Below are positions 49,113 to 58,519 of a stretch of 64,000 nt of DNA, piece by piece. Origin of the DNA: Tersicoccus mangrovi (GTDB taxonomy: Bacteria; Actinomycetota; Actinomycetes; Actinomycetales; Micrococcaceae); the NCBI RefSeq assembly GCF_036881825.1, contig NZ_JBAJMW010000001.1, positions 1 to 64,000 of the forward strand, read 5' to 3'. Numbering within the stretch: position 1 is the stretch's first letter; each line of letters begins with the position of its first letter. Both the position numbers and the translations under genes were made by a program. The notes beneath the pieces were generated by a model that was given only the letters and a program-made list of their open reading frames with translations, searched no databases and was not told the DNA's origin.

Positions 49113-50261
49113 TCAGACCCGCGTGCGGGTCACCGCGTCGACCGTGACGTCGAGCGCTGACTCCACCCGGGCCACGGCCTCGGCCAGCTCGCCGACGCGC
49201 GGCCGGCGGGTCCGCGCGAACCAGGACACCGCCAGCGAGCGACGACGGCCGCTGCCGGTCAGCCGCCACCAGCCGGTGATGCGGCCGTCCACGAGCAGCG
49301 GAGGACGCACCTGGCCGTTCGCTGCGCTCCACAGCAGCGCGTGGTGCTCGGCGGTGACGAACCGGTCCCTCCCGCGCGGCGCATAGCCGCAGAAGAGAGC
49401 GTCGAACTCCGGGAGCAGGCGGACGGCGGGCGGGTGCGCGGCCGCGTCGGCCACGCCGGCGATGTCGAGGTACCGGCGCCCGCCCGGACCGGGCCGCGCG
49501 GTCAGCCCGTCACCGAGCAGCTCCCCCACGCGCGCGACGGCGTCGTCGACGGCGCCGAGCGTCACCCCGGACCACCAGGCGATGTCCTCGCGCGTGGCCG
49601 GCCCGTGGATCCGTAGGTGCAGGAGTACGGCCTCGTCGAGTGCCTGATGCTGGGACGGCAGGGGTCGGGCCGTCACGGCCGTCGCGGCGCGGTAGCCGGG
49701 CGCCCCCTGCCGGTCCCAGCCGCCGGAGAGCGGCCGCCGCAGCAGGCCGCCGTGGCCGAAGGACAGGTAGCGTCCCGCCTGGTCCGCGACGCGAGACGGG
49801 TCGCCGCCGTGCCGGTCCAACCAGGCCGCGAGGTGGTCGTGCAGCTCGTCGGGGGTGCGCCACGCGGTGGCCGCGAACGTCTCCGTCGCCGCCCACAGCT
49901 CGTCCAGGGCACCGTCCGGCAGCGCGGACCCGTCCGGACGCCGCAGGGTCCGCTCCCAGAACCGGCGCTGCCCCACGCGGGTGACCGCGTCGAGCACCCG
50001 GTGCTGCGCCGGCGTCGACGTGTGGACGGTGCCCCGCAGCGTGCTGCCGCGCACGACGTCGCCCGCCTCGTACGCCGCCGTCAGCGACGCATGCGTGACG
50101 AGCGGGGACCGGGCGGCCAGGCCGAGGAACGCCGAGCGGGCGGTCTGGGTCTGCACCGGCCCGACGGCCTCGAGCAGGGCCGGCGCCTCGAGCGGGTCGG
50201 CCGGGAACTGTCGGGCCAGGGTCAGCGCGGCAAGGTCGTCGAGCTCGAGCGGATCGTCCAC
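49113..50261 (-). CDS. AlkZ/YcaQ-like winged-helix DNA glycosylase-family protein
   Basis: A 382-residue protein of the HTH_42 (winged-helix DNA-binding) family. Near residue 35 is PVQTQTARSAFLGLAARS: the Q-T-Q matches the Q-x-Q catalytic motif of AlkZ-type interstrand-crosslink glycosylases, while YcaQ types have Q-x-D. Later landmarks are STLRGTVHTSTPAQHR, ATREDIAWWSGVTLGAVDDA, LLPEFDALFCGYAPRGRD and the closing VDGRITGWWRL. It may excise bulky or crosslinked bases. GTG at 50261 is chosen for its strong Shine-Dalgarno (GGAAGGG) over GTG at 50306. Confidence 0.82.
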   Translation of the reverse strand: MDDPLELDDLAALTLARQFPADPLEAPALLEAVGPVQTQTARSAFLGLAARSPLVTHASLTAAYEAGDVVRGSTLRGTVHTSTPAQHRVLDAVTRVGQRRFWERTLRRPDGSALPDGALDELWAATETFAATAWRTPDELHDHLAAWLDRHGGDPSRVADQAGRYLSFGHGGLLRRPLSGGWDRQGAPGYRAATAVTARPLPSQHQALDEAVLLHLRIHGPATREDIAWWSGVTLGAVDDAVARVGELLGDGLTARPGPGGRRYLDIAGVADAAAHPPAVRLLPEFDALFCGYAPRGRDRFVTAEHHALLWSAANGQVRPPLLVDGRITGWWRLTGSGRRRSLAVSWFARTRRPRVGELAEAVARVESALDVTVDAVTRTRV

Positions 50262-50366
50262 GCTGGTCCCTTCCGCCGGTCGTCGCCCCTGGTCGGGCCC
50301 GCGCACTGGTCGTCACGCCGCGCCGCGGGGGCGGGAGTGTGTCGCCAGCCTAGGAGAATGGCCAGC

Positions 50367-51344
50367 ATGACGCAGCACTCCCCGGCGCACGACGGCACCG
50401 TCGTCGTCCCCGACGGCCTGGCCGAACGCCGCCTGCTCGGCCCGGCGTGGAGCTCGTGGCTGGACCGGTTGCCGCGCCTGGCGGCCACGCTGCTGGACGA
50501 GTGGGACCTGACCGTCGACGGCGACGCGATGCACGGCTGGTGCTCCCTCGTGCTGCCGGTACGCACCCCGGACGGCCGGGACGCCGTCCTGAAGGTCAGC
50601 TTCGACGGCGACGACGAGTCCCTCCACGAGGCGCAGGCCCTCACCCGCTGGAACGGTGACGGCGCCGTTCGGCTCATCCGGGCGGACCCGCGGCGCCGTG
50701 CCCTCGTCCTGGAACGGCTCCGGGTGCGCGACCTGACCACGGTGCCGGTCGAGGAGGCCGGCACCGTGCTCGCGGACCTCTACCGGCGCCTGCACCGGCC
50801 CGCCGGGCCGCCCTTCCCGGCGCTCACCGACGTCGCCGGCGCCTGGCTGGACGACCTGGAGGCGCTCGGACCCGACATCCCGCTCCCCCGCAGCCTGCGG
50901 TCCCAGGCCCTCTCGCTCGGCCGGGACCTGACGGCGGACCCGCCGGGTCGGCCCGTCCTGCTGCACGGGGACCTGCACTGGGAGAACGTCCTGGCCCTCG
51001 ACGACGCGGCGGACGGCACCGTGCCGGACCGGTGGCGCGCGATCGACCCCAAGCCGATGGTCGGCGACCCGCACCTGGAGCCGGCGCCGCTGGTGTGGAA
51101 CCGGTGGCAGGAACTGCAGCAGCACCGCCGCGGACCGCGCGCCGCGATCCGGGAGCGGCTCGAGCTCGTCACGGACGCGACCGGGCTGGATCACGACCGG
51201 GTGCGCGACTGGTTCCTCGTGCGCGTCGTGCTCAACGCGAGCTGGACCGTCGCCGACGCCCGCCGCGCGTCCCGCACGCTGACCGACGCCGAACAGCGGG
51301 CGATCACGTGGTGCGTGACGATGGCGAAGGCCGTCCAGGACTGA
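50367..51344 (+). CDS. APH(6)/hydroxyurea-kinase-like phosphotransferase
   Basis: A 325-residue kinase-fold protein. The Brenner catalytic loop is LLHGDLHWENVLAL (near residue 205) and the metal site AIDPKPMVGDPHLEPAPLVWN is diagnostic of the aminoglycoside/hydroxyurea kinase family (APH(6) type). It could phosphorylate streptomycin-like drugs, but most chromosomal members have unknown housekeeping substrates, so resistance should not be assumed. The ATG at 50367 has AGGAG at 50352-50356; an ATG at 50358 is too close to that site. It is divergent from the AlkZ-like gene. Confidence 0.85.
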   Translation: MTQHSPAHDGTVVVPDGLAERRLLGPAWSSWLDRLPRLAATLLDEWDLTVDGDAMHGWCSLVLPVRTPDGRDAVLKVSFDGDDESLHEAQALTRWNGDGAVRLIRADPRRRALVLERLRVRDLTTVPVEEAGTVLADLYRRLHRPAGPPFPALTDVAGAWLDDLEALGPDIPLPRSLRSQALSLGRDLTADPPGRPVLLHGDLHWENVLALDDAADGTVPDRWRAIDPKPMVGDPHLEPAPLVWNRWQELQQHRRGPRAAIRERLELVTDATGLDHDRVRDWFLVRVVLNASWTVADARRASRTLTDAEQRAITWCVTMAKAVQD

Positions 51345-51396
51345 CTGACGCGGTCTTTGCGCTCAGCGCTCCGCTGGCCTCAGCGCACCGCTGCGC

Positions 51397-52485
51397 TCAG
51401 CCCTCGGTGAGCCAGCGGTGCAGGACGGCGTGGCACGCGCGGATCGCGTCCGGGTCCACCCGCTCGTCGTCGGTGTGGGCCAGCAGCGCGTCGCCGGGAC
51501 CGAAGTTGATCGCCGGGATGCCGAGGGCGCTCAGCCGCGCGACGTCGGTCCAGCCGTACTTCGGCAGCGGCTCCGCGCCGACCATCGCGACGAAGCTGGC
51601 CGCGGCCGGGTGGTCGAGCCCCGGCCGGGCGCCCGCGGCGCCGTCGGTGCGCACGACGTCGAACCCGCTCAGCAGGTCGCGCACGATCGCCTCGGCGTCG
51701 TCGAGGGACTTGTCCGGCGCGAACCGGTAGTTGATCTCGATCACCGTCTCGTCCGGGATGACGTTGCCCGCCCGGCCGCCGGCGATCCGCACGGCGTTCA
51801 GGCTCTCCCGGAAGTCGAGGCCGTCGACGGTGATGGTGGCCGGTTCGTGGTCCCGCAGCCGGGTGAGCACCTCCGCGGCGTCGTGGATGGCGTTGTGGCC
51901 CATCCAGGCGCGGGCCGAGTGCGCCGCGGTTCCCTGCAGGCGCACCTCGAACCGGGCGGTGCCGTTGCAGCCGCCCTCGACGGTGCCGTTGGTCGGTTCG
52001 AGCAGGATGCCGAAGTCCGCGTCGAACCAGTCGCGGTACTGCTCGACGAGCCGGCCGAGCCCGCTCAGGGACGCCTCGACCTCCTCGTGGTCGTAGAACA
52101 CCCACGTCACGTCGCGCACGGGTGCCGTGACCGCGGCGGCGAGCGCGAGCTGGACGGCCACGCCACCCTTCATGTCGGTGGCACCGCGGCCGTGCAGCAT
52201 GCCGTCCCGCAGGCTCGACGGCACGGTGCCGGTGGCGCCGGGCGTCGCCGGCAGCGGCACGGTGTCCAGGTGCCCCGCGAGGATGACGCGTTCGTCGGCG
52301 CCGGTGCGGGTGCGGGCCATCAGCGCGTCGCCGGCGCGCACCACCTCGAGGTGGGACAGCGGCCGCAGCAGGGCCTCGACGGCGTCGGCCAGCGGTGTCT
52401 CGTTGCCGGAGACGCTGTCGATGTCGATCAGGCGGGCGGTAAGCTCGGCGACGTCGAGTCCGGCGTCCAGCGCAGGTGTGCTCAT
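51397..52485 (-). CDS. dapE: succinyl-diaminopimelate desuccinylase
   Basis: A 362-residue M20 metallohydrolase that frees LL-diaminopimelate from its N-succinyl form. Metal and catalytic residues are visible in LAGHLDTVPLP, GRGATDMKGGVA, YDHEEVEA and ILLEPTNGTVEGG; the dimerisation-domain His is in GTAAHSARAWMGHN. With dapD just divergent and dapC at 58520 it gives the succinylase branch of lysine and peptidoglycan precursor synthesis. The start is ATG at 52485 with GGAGAG directly upstream. It is convergent with the kinase gene. Confidence 0.95.
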   Translation of the reverse strand: MSTPALDAGLDVAELTARLIDIDSVSGNETPLADAVEALLRPLSHLEVVRAGDALMARTRTGADERVILAGHLDTVPLPATPGATGTVPSSLRDGMLHGRGATDMKGGVAVQLALAAAVTAPVRDVTWVFYDHEEVEASLSGLGRLVEQYRDWFDADFGILLEPTNGTVEGGCNGTARFEVRLQGTAAHSARAWMGHNAIHDAAEVLTRLRDHEPATITVDGLDFRESLNAVRIAGGRAGNVIPDETVIEINYRFAPDKSLDDAEAIVRDLLSGFDVVRTDGAAGARPGLDHPAAASFVAMVGAEPLPKYGWTDVARLSALGIPAINFGPGDALLAHTDDERVDPDAIRACHAVLHRWLTEG

Positions 52486-52554
52486 CTCTCCATTCAAGCG
52501 CACACGCCCGTCATGCCCGGCCCGGTGACGTGCCCGGCCGATACACTGGGACCC

Positions 52555-53565
52555 ATGACCTCCCCGACCTCCGTCCCTGAGTCCGCCGTGCCCGGCGAAT
52601 CCATCGACAGCCCCCTCACCGAGCGCCAGGCGCACGGTGACGGCCTGGCCACGGTCACCGAGGACGGCACCGTCCTGGACGTCTGGTACCCGGCTCCGGC
52701 ACTCGGCGAGCGCAACGACCAGGAGCCGAAGGCCGAGACTGCGGGCCTGGCGGCCCTCGCCGCCGACGGGGCGGACGCGGACCGCGGCACCACCCGCGTC
52801 GTCGTGCACACCGACGTGGATCTGACGGAGCCGCCGGCCGACACCGCCGACGCCTACCTGCGGCTGCACCTGCTCTCCCACCGGCTGGTCGCCCCGAACC
52901 AGGCCAACCTCGACGGCATCTTCGGCAAGCTGGCCAACGTCGTGTGGACCAACTACGGGCCCTGCAGCGTCAACGGCTTCGAGCTGACCCGTGCCCGGCT
53001 GCTGCGCCGCGGCCCGGTCACCGTCCACGGGGTCGACAAGTTTCCCCGGATGGTCGACTACGTCCTTCCCCACGGCGTGCGGATCGCCGACGCGGACCGG
53101 GTGCGGCTCGGCGCGCACCTGGCCGAGGGCACCACCGTGATGCACGAGGGCTTCGTGAACTACAACGCCGGCACGCTCGGCCACGCGATGGTCGAGGGCC
53201 GCATCTCCGCGGGCGTCGTCGTGGGCCGCGACTCCGACGTCGGCGGCGGCGCCTCGATCATGGGCACCCTCTCGGGCGGCGGCAAGGAGCGGGTGCGCAT
53301 CGGCGACCGTGTGCTGCTGGGCGCCAACTCGGGCGTCGGCATCAGCATCGGCGACGACTGCGTCGTCGAGGCCGGCCTCTACATCACCGCGGGCACCCTC
53401 GTGCGGCTGGCGGCGGAGGGCGACGGCCGGGCCGTCAAGGCCATCGAGCTCTCCGGTGTGCCGGGCCTGCTGTTCCGCCGCCACTCGGCCACGGGCGAGG
53501 TGCAGGCGCTGCCGCGCATCGGCGGTGCCGCCGTCACGCTGAACGCCGACCTGCACGCCAACTGA
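52555..53565 (+). CDS. dapD: 2,3,4,5-tetrahydropyridine-2,6-dicarboxylate N-succinyltransferase
   Basis: A 336-residue left-handed beta-helix acyltransferase. The N-terminal domain ends with VDKFPRMVDYVLPHGVRIAD. The hexapeptide-repeat coil then holds GAHLAEGTTVMHEGFVNYNA, VEGRISAGVVVGRDSDVGGG, SIMGTLSGGGKERVRIGDR and NSGVGISIGDDC. It succinylates tetrahydrodipicolinate and works upstream of DapC and DapE. TACACT at 52542-52547 ends 7 nt before the ATG, with no Shine-Dalgarno, so it is leaderless-type. It is divergent from dapE across 69 bp. Confidence 0.95.
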   Translation: MTSPTSVPESAVPGESIDSPLTERQAHGDGLATVTEDGTVLDVWYPAPALGERNDQEPKAETAGLAALAADGADADRGTTRVVVHTDVDLTEPPADTADAYLRLHLLSHRLVAPNQANLDGIFGKLANVVWTNYGPCSVNGFELTRARLLRRGPVTVHGVDKFPRMVDYVLPHGVRIADADRVRLGAHLAEGTTVMHEGFVNYNAGTLGHAMVEGRISAGVVVGRDSDVGGGASIMGTLSGGGKERVRIGDRVLLGANSGVGISIGDDCVVEAGLYITAGTLVRLAAEGDGRAVKAIELSGVPGLLFRRHSATGEVQALPRIGGAAVTLNADLHAN

Positions 53566-53572
53566 GGGGCTC

Positions 53573-54454
53573 ATGGCCACCCGCACCGGGCGCGGCTCGA
53601 CCGCCCGCGGGCGCCGCACGAAGCAGCGCGCCGCGTGGCGCGGCGCGGTCCTCGTGCTGCTCGCCGTCGTCCTCGTCGTCGTGGCGGTCGTCGCCGTGAC
53701 CAACGCGCTCTCCCGCAACACCCCGCTGATCACTGAGGAGTGCACGGTCGTCAACGGCTCCTCGACCTACCGGCTGCAACCGGAGCAGGCGGCCAACGCC
53801 GCCCTGATCTCGGCGATCGCGGTGCGACGCAACCTGCCGCCGCGCGCCGCGTCCATCGCCATCGCGACCGCGCTGCAGGAGTCGAAGCTGCAGAACATCG
53901 AGCACGGGGACATGGACTCGATCGGCCTGTTCCAGCAGCGGCCCTCGCAGGGCTGGGGCACCGCCGAGCAGATCCTCGACCCCGCGTACGCGACCAACGC
54001 CTTCTACAACCACCTCGTGGCCATCCCCGACTACCAGTCGATGCCGATCACCGAGGCCGCTCAGCGGGTGCAGCTGTCCGCCTACCCCGAGGCGTACGCC
54101 CAGCACGAGCCGGTGGCCCGCAGCTTTGCGAGCGCCCTGACCGGCCAGTCCCCCGCCTCCCTCACCTGCACTCTCCGGCCGACGAGCAGCAACGCGACCC
54201 CCGCCGGCGTGATCGAGGCGGCGACTGCGGTGTTCGGCCAGCGTCAGGTCAGCGCCGAGGGGGCGACGGCCGTCATCGACGGGACCGGGACCGACGGTTG
54301 GGCGGTGGCGCAGTGGGCGGTCGCGACGGCGTCGGCCCACCAGGTGACGGCGGTCGAGTTCGACGGGCAGCGCTGGGAGCGCGCCCACGGCACGTGGCAG
54401 CCGTCCGCGGGCGCGTCGAACCGGCGGGTCCGGATCACGGTCGCGCAGTCGTAG
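53573..54454 (+). CDS. membrane-anchored lysozyme-like protein
   Basis: A 293-residue protein with a basic cytoplasmic N-terminus (RGSTARGRRTKQRAAWR), one helix (AVLVLLAVVLVVVAVVAV, about residues 25-42) and an outer lysozyme-like domain: AIATALQESKLQNIEHGDMD with a candidate catalytic Glu, then SIGLFQQRPSQGWGTAEQIL. A second small domain of about 90 residues follows. The fold pattern matches the secreted protein at 9437. It starts 7 bp after dapD (GAGGGG site), so wall-precursor synthesis and a wall-facing protein share an operon. Activity on peptidoglycan is inferred. Confidence 0.75.
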   Translation: MATRTGRGSTARGRRTKQRAAWRGAVLVLLAVVLVVVAVVAVTNALSRNTPLITEECTVVNGSSTYRLQPEQAANAALISAIAVRRNLPPRAASIAIATALQESKLQNIEHGDMDSIGLFQQRPSQGWGTAEQILDPAYATNAFYNHLVAIPDYQSMPITEAAQRVQLSAYPEAYAQHEPVARSFASALTGQSPASLTCTLRPTSSNATPAGVIEAATAVFGQRQVSAEGATAVIDGTGTDGWAVAQWAVATASAHQVTAVEFDGQRWERAHGTWQPSAGASNRRVRITVAQS

Positions 54455-54461
54455 GACCGCG

Positions 54462-55070
54462 TCAGACCAGCAGTTCCAGCACCGGTTCGAGGAATTCCCG
54501 GGTCGCCGCCTCGTCGGTCAGCAGCGTGTGCCCGATCAGCAGCCGGTCCGGCTCGACGAACCACGCGCGCTTCTCGGCGAGCGGCAGCTCGATGATCTGC
54601 AGCCGGAAGGGCCGGGCGGAGCGATCCACGTCGAGCTCTCGCTCCTCGACGAGCCGCCGCAGGATGCTGTGCTGGTGCAGGGCATCCCGGGTGTCGGTGA
54701 CCTGCCGGTACTCGGCGACCCGCTCGCGGGACCACAGCAGGCCCGACCCGAAGTGCGCCTGCAGGTAGCGGCGCAGGGCCGGGCTGCCGGCGAACTCGCC
54801 GAACGACGGCGGGGTCAGCTGCTCGACGGCGTGCTCACCGCCGAGACACAGCCCGTGCCACCACAGCTCCCACTCCTCCCGCAGGGCCTCGACGCCGCCC
54901 GCGTGAGCGGTGAGCTGGTGGGGGTCGGCGTACCGGACGCCGGGCAGCAGCGGCGCGAGCTGCGGGTGGCCGCACGGGCCGAGGTCGGCGGCGTCGCGGA
55001 TGTACAGGGCCAGCACCATCATGGGAGCCGTGTCCACGGAGATGGTCCAGCCGGTCTGCGGCGTCGTCAC
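54462..55070 (-). CDS. hypothetical protein
   Basis: A 202-residue soluble protein not recognised as any family. Features: a beta-rich start (TISVDTAPMMVLALYIRDA), Trp-rich centre (REEWELWWHGLCLGGEHAVE), and a C-terminal half with LVEERELDVDRSARPFRLQI and HTLLTDEAATREFLEPVLEL. There is no signal peptide or transmembrane helix. GTG at 55070 is chosen because GAGGTGAGC just upstream is a good ribosome site; GTG at 55076 is the alternative. It is convergent with the lysozyme-like gene (7 bp) and divergent from galE. Confidence 0.6.
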   Translation of the reverse strand: MTTPQTGWTISVDTAPMMVLALYIRDAADLGPCGHPQLAPLLPGVRYADPHQLTAHAGGVEALREEWELWWHGLCLGGEHAVEQLTPPSFGEFAGSPALRRYLQAHFGSGLLWSRERVAEYRQVTDTRDALHQHSILRRLVEERELDVDRSARPFRLQIIELPLAEKRAWFVEPDRLLIGHTLLTDEAATREFLEPVLELLV

Positions 55071-55223
55071 GCTCACCTCGTCCCTGGTCGCTGCGTGTGC
55101 ACCGGCCCTCCCGGGCCGACGGCCGACCCCAGAATACCGAGCATCGACCCACCGTGAGCATCCGCACGGGGCGCGGACAGCCCGGTCCCGGGTTCCGCTG
55201 GGCCGCTGCCCTAGGCTGAACGG

Positions 55224-56255
55224 ATGAAGATCCTCGTCACCGGCGGTGCCGGCTACATCGGCTCGCACACCGTTCTCGCCCTGCTGGAGGCCGGGCACGA
55301 CGTCGTCGTGCTGGACAACCTCGCGAACTCCAGTGCGGAGTCGCTGCGGCGGGTCGGCGAGCTGGCCGGCCGGGACGTCGACCTGGTCCGCGCAGACCTG
55401 CGGGACCCGGCCGCGCTGGACGCGGCGTTCGCCGGCGCCGCCCGCGCCGGTGCACCGATCGAGGCGGTCATCCACTTCGCCGGGCTGAAGGCGGTCGGCG
55501 AGTCCGTCGCCGAGCCGCTGCGGTACTACACGAACAACACGGTCGGCACGGTCAACCTGCTCACCGCGATGGACGCCCACGACGTGCGGACCATCGTGTT
55601 CTCCTCGTCCGCGACCGTCTACGGCGCCACCGAGGAGGTGCCGCTGACGGAGAAGCTGCCGCTGGACGCGATCAACCCGTACGGCCGCACCAAGGAGCAG
55701 ATCGAGGACATCCTCTCCGACCTCGGCGACGCGGACTCCCGCTGGCGGATCGCGCTGCTGCGCTACTTCAACCCCGTCGGCGCGCACGAGTCCGGCCGCA
55801 TCGGCGAGGACCCCACCGGGGTGCCCAACAATCTCCTGCCGTTCGTCGCGCAGGTCGCCGTCGGTCGCCGCGAGAAGGTGCGCGTGTTCGGGGACGACTA
55901 CCCGACGCCGGACGGCACCGGCGTGCGCGACTACATCCACGTCGTCGACCTCGCCGCCGGCCACCTCGCGGCGCTGGACTACCTCGCGAGCCACGGCGGC
56001 GTGCACCGCTGGAACCTCGGCACCGGTCACGGCTCGTCGGTGCTCGAGGTCATCGAGGCCTTCGGCCGTGCGGCGGGCAAGCCGGTCCCCTACGAGATCG
56101 CCCCGCGCCGTCCTGGCGACGCCGCGGTCAGCTACGCTGACCCGTCCTCCGCCCTGGCCGACCTCGGCTGGTCCGCGACCCGCGATCTCGACACGATGTG
56201 TGCCGACCACTGGCGCTGGCAGTCGAACAACCCGAACGGCTACGCCGAGGCCTGA
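55224..56255 (+). CDS. galE: UDP-glucose 4-epimerase
   Basis: A 343-residue extended SDR. The NAD motif is TGGAGYIGSHT (residues 6-16), the catalytic triad SSSATVYG and Y-G-R-T-K (NPYGRTKEQIE), and the substrate loop LLRYFNPVGAHESGRIGEDP. It interconverts UDP-glucose and UDP-galactose for wall or capsule sugars and galactose use. TAGGCT at 55212-55217 ends 6 nt before the ATG (leaderless-type). The gene is followed 18 bp later by the first copy of a 68-bp palindromic repeat that may end its transcript. Confidence 0.95.
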   Translation: MKILVTGGAGYIGSHTVLALLEAGHDVVVLDNLANSSAESLRRVGELAGRDVDLVRADLRDPAALDAAFAGAARAGAPIEAVIHFAGLKAVGESVAEPLRYYTNNTVGTVNLLTAMDAHDVRTIVFSSSATVYGATEEVPLTEKLPLDAINPYGRTKEQIEDILSDLGDADSRWRIALLRYFNPVGAHESGRIGEDPTGVPNNLLPFVAQVAVGRREKVRVFGDDYPTPDGTGVRDYIHVVDLAAGHLAALDYLASHGGVHRWNLGTGHGSSVLEVIEAFGRAAGKPVPYEIAPRRPGDAAVSYADPSSALADLGWSATRDLDTMCADHWRWQSNNPNGYAEA

Positions 56256-56273
56256 GGCCCGCCCGAACGACGC

Positions 56274-56341
56274 CAGCTCGTCACGAGATGCCCGATCCGG
56301 GCCGGATTCGAGCCCGATGGACCATCTATCGACGAGCTGGC
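56274..56341. repeat. 68-bp palindromic repeat, copy A
   Basis: It begins CAGCTCGTCA and ends GACGAGCTGGC. The outer 11 bp are a perfect inverted repeat (GCCAGCTCGTC at 56272-56282 with 56331-56341). Copy B (57001-57068) aligns over all 68 positions without a gap at 55 of 68 identical bases (hand count). The stop codon of the minus-strand lipoprotein gene (56328-56326) lies inside copy A. It sits between convergent galE and that gene and can fold into a hairpin. Confidence 0.8.
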
Positions 56342-56949
56342 GCGGTCGTGGTGGGTGAGGCGGGGCGCACCGGAGCCGACACCGGGCGCTCCGAGACGGT
56401 GACGGCCCACTGCTGACGCTTGTCGGCGGCCACACTGACGACGAATGCCCGCGGATCGATGGTGGTGATCGATCCGGCGATGTCGCGGGTGACCATCCGG
56501 ACGTTACTCTCCTCGAAGACTTCCTCTCCGGGATGGCAGTCCGCCGTCCACGCGGCCGCCTGGGCGATCACGACGTGAATCGTTCCCGTGCCGCGGCACG
56601 CCAGTCGCACCGTGACCTGAGCTCCGAAGGCGATCTGCGGCATCGGGAGACGCCCGACGCCGGTGCGCATGCTGGCGCTGACCAGGATCTTCTCCCCCGG
56701 CGGTGTCGGCGCGATCAGCGGGTAGCCGAAGTCCTCGCCGTCCAGGGGATTCGCCGACGCCGCTGCCGTGGCCGTCGTTCCCGTGCCGGAGCCGGCGTCG
56801 GACGTGGCGGCCGTGCTCCCGGTCCGTTGCGTGGAGGTGGGCTGATTCGGTGCCAGCGTACAGCCCACCAGACCGGCCACCAGAACGGTGGCCGCGGCGG
56901 CACCCGCCACAGCCGACGCCGCAGGTCGTCGTCGATTCCCCCGGATCAT
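56326..56949 (-). CDS. hypothetical lipoprotein
   Basis: A 207-residue exported lipoprotein. The signal peptide ends in the lipobox LVGC (Cys30). A Thr/Ser/Ala-rich linker (about 40 residues) leads to a single globular domain with YPLIAPTPPGEKILVSASMR, PQIAFGAQVTVRLACRGTGT and AAAWTADCHPGEEVFEESNV; the two Cys probably form a disulphide. No family was recognised. TAGGCT on the minus strand (56961-56956) ends 6 nt before the ATG (leaderless-type). The gene is bracketed by two same-orientation copies of a palindromic repeat, and the last codons and stop lie in copy A. Confidence 0.7.
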   Translation of the reverse strand: MIRGNRRRPAASAVAGAAAATVLVAGLVGCTLAPNQPTSTQRTGSTAATSDAGSGTGTTATAAASANPLDGEDFGYPLIAPTPPGEKILVSASMRTGVGRLPMPQIAFGAQVTVRLACRGTGTIHVVIAQAAAWTADCHPGEEVFEESNVRMVTRDIAGSITTIDPRAFVVSVAADKRQQWAVTVSERPVSAPVRPASPTTTAPARR

Positions 56950-57000
56950 GACCGAAGCCTACCGTCCGGTAGCCGACGCGCGCGTCACCCGGAAACACCG

Positions 57001-57068
57001 CAGCTCGTCAATTGATGTTCGATCCGGCCGTGAATCGGGTCCGATGGAACATCTATTGACGAGCTGGC
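57001..57068. repeat. 68-bp palindromic repeat, copy B
   Basis: Arms 57001-57020 and 57047-57066 are complementary at 19 of 20 positions, and GATCCG/CGGGTC inside can extend the stem. It is the same orientation and length as copy A, with 81% identity. It lies 12 bp past the gltA stop, where it could end the gltA transcript, and 51 bp upstream of the lipoprotein start. Confidence 0.8.
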
Positions 57069-57079
57069 GGAAGGGGGTG

Positions 57080-58363
<1,284 letters not shown>

Positions 58364-58519
58364 TGGTTCCTCCTCGAGAGGTGGTCGAACGCGCGGCAGC
58401 ATCGGGCGCGCACCGGCGTCGTGTTCGTCTCAACGCTACCCGCCCCTCCGGTTCTGACCGAATCGGAGGACCCGGGAGCGGGCGTGGGGCGGAGTCCCCG
58501 GAAGGACCCGCGTCGCCGC

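Noticed and set aside
50367..51344. Calling the kinase an aminoglycoside-resistance gene.
   Set aside because: The family match is good but chromosomal members mostly have unknown substrates, and no mobile element or resistance context is present.
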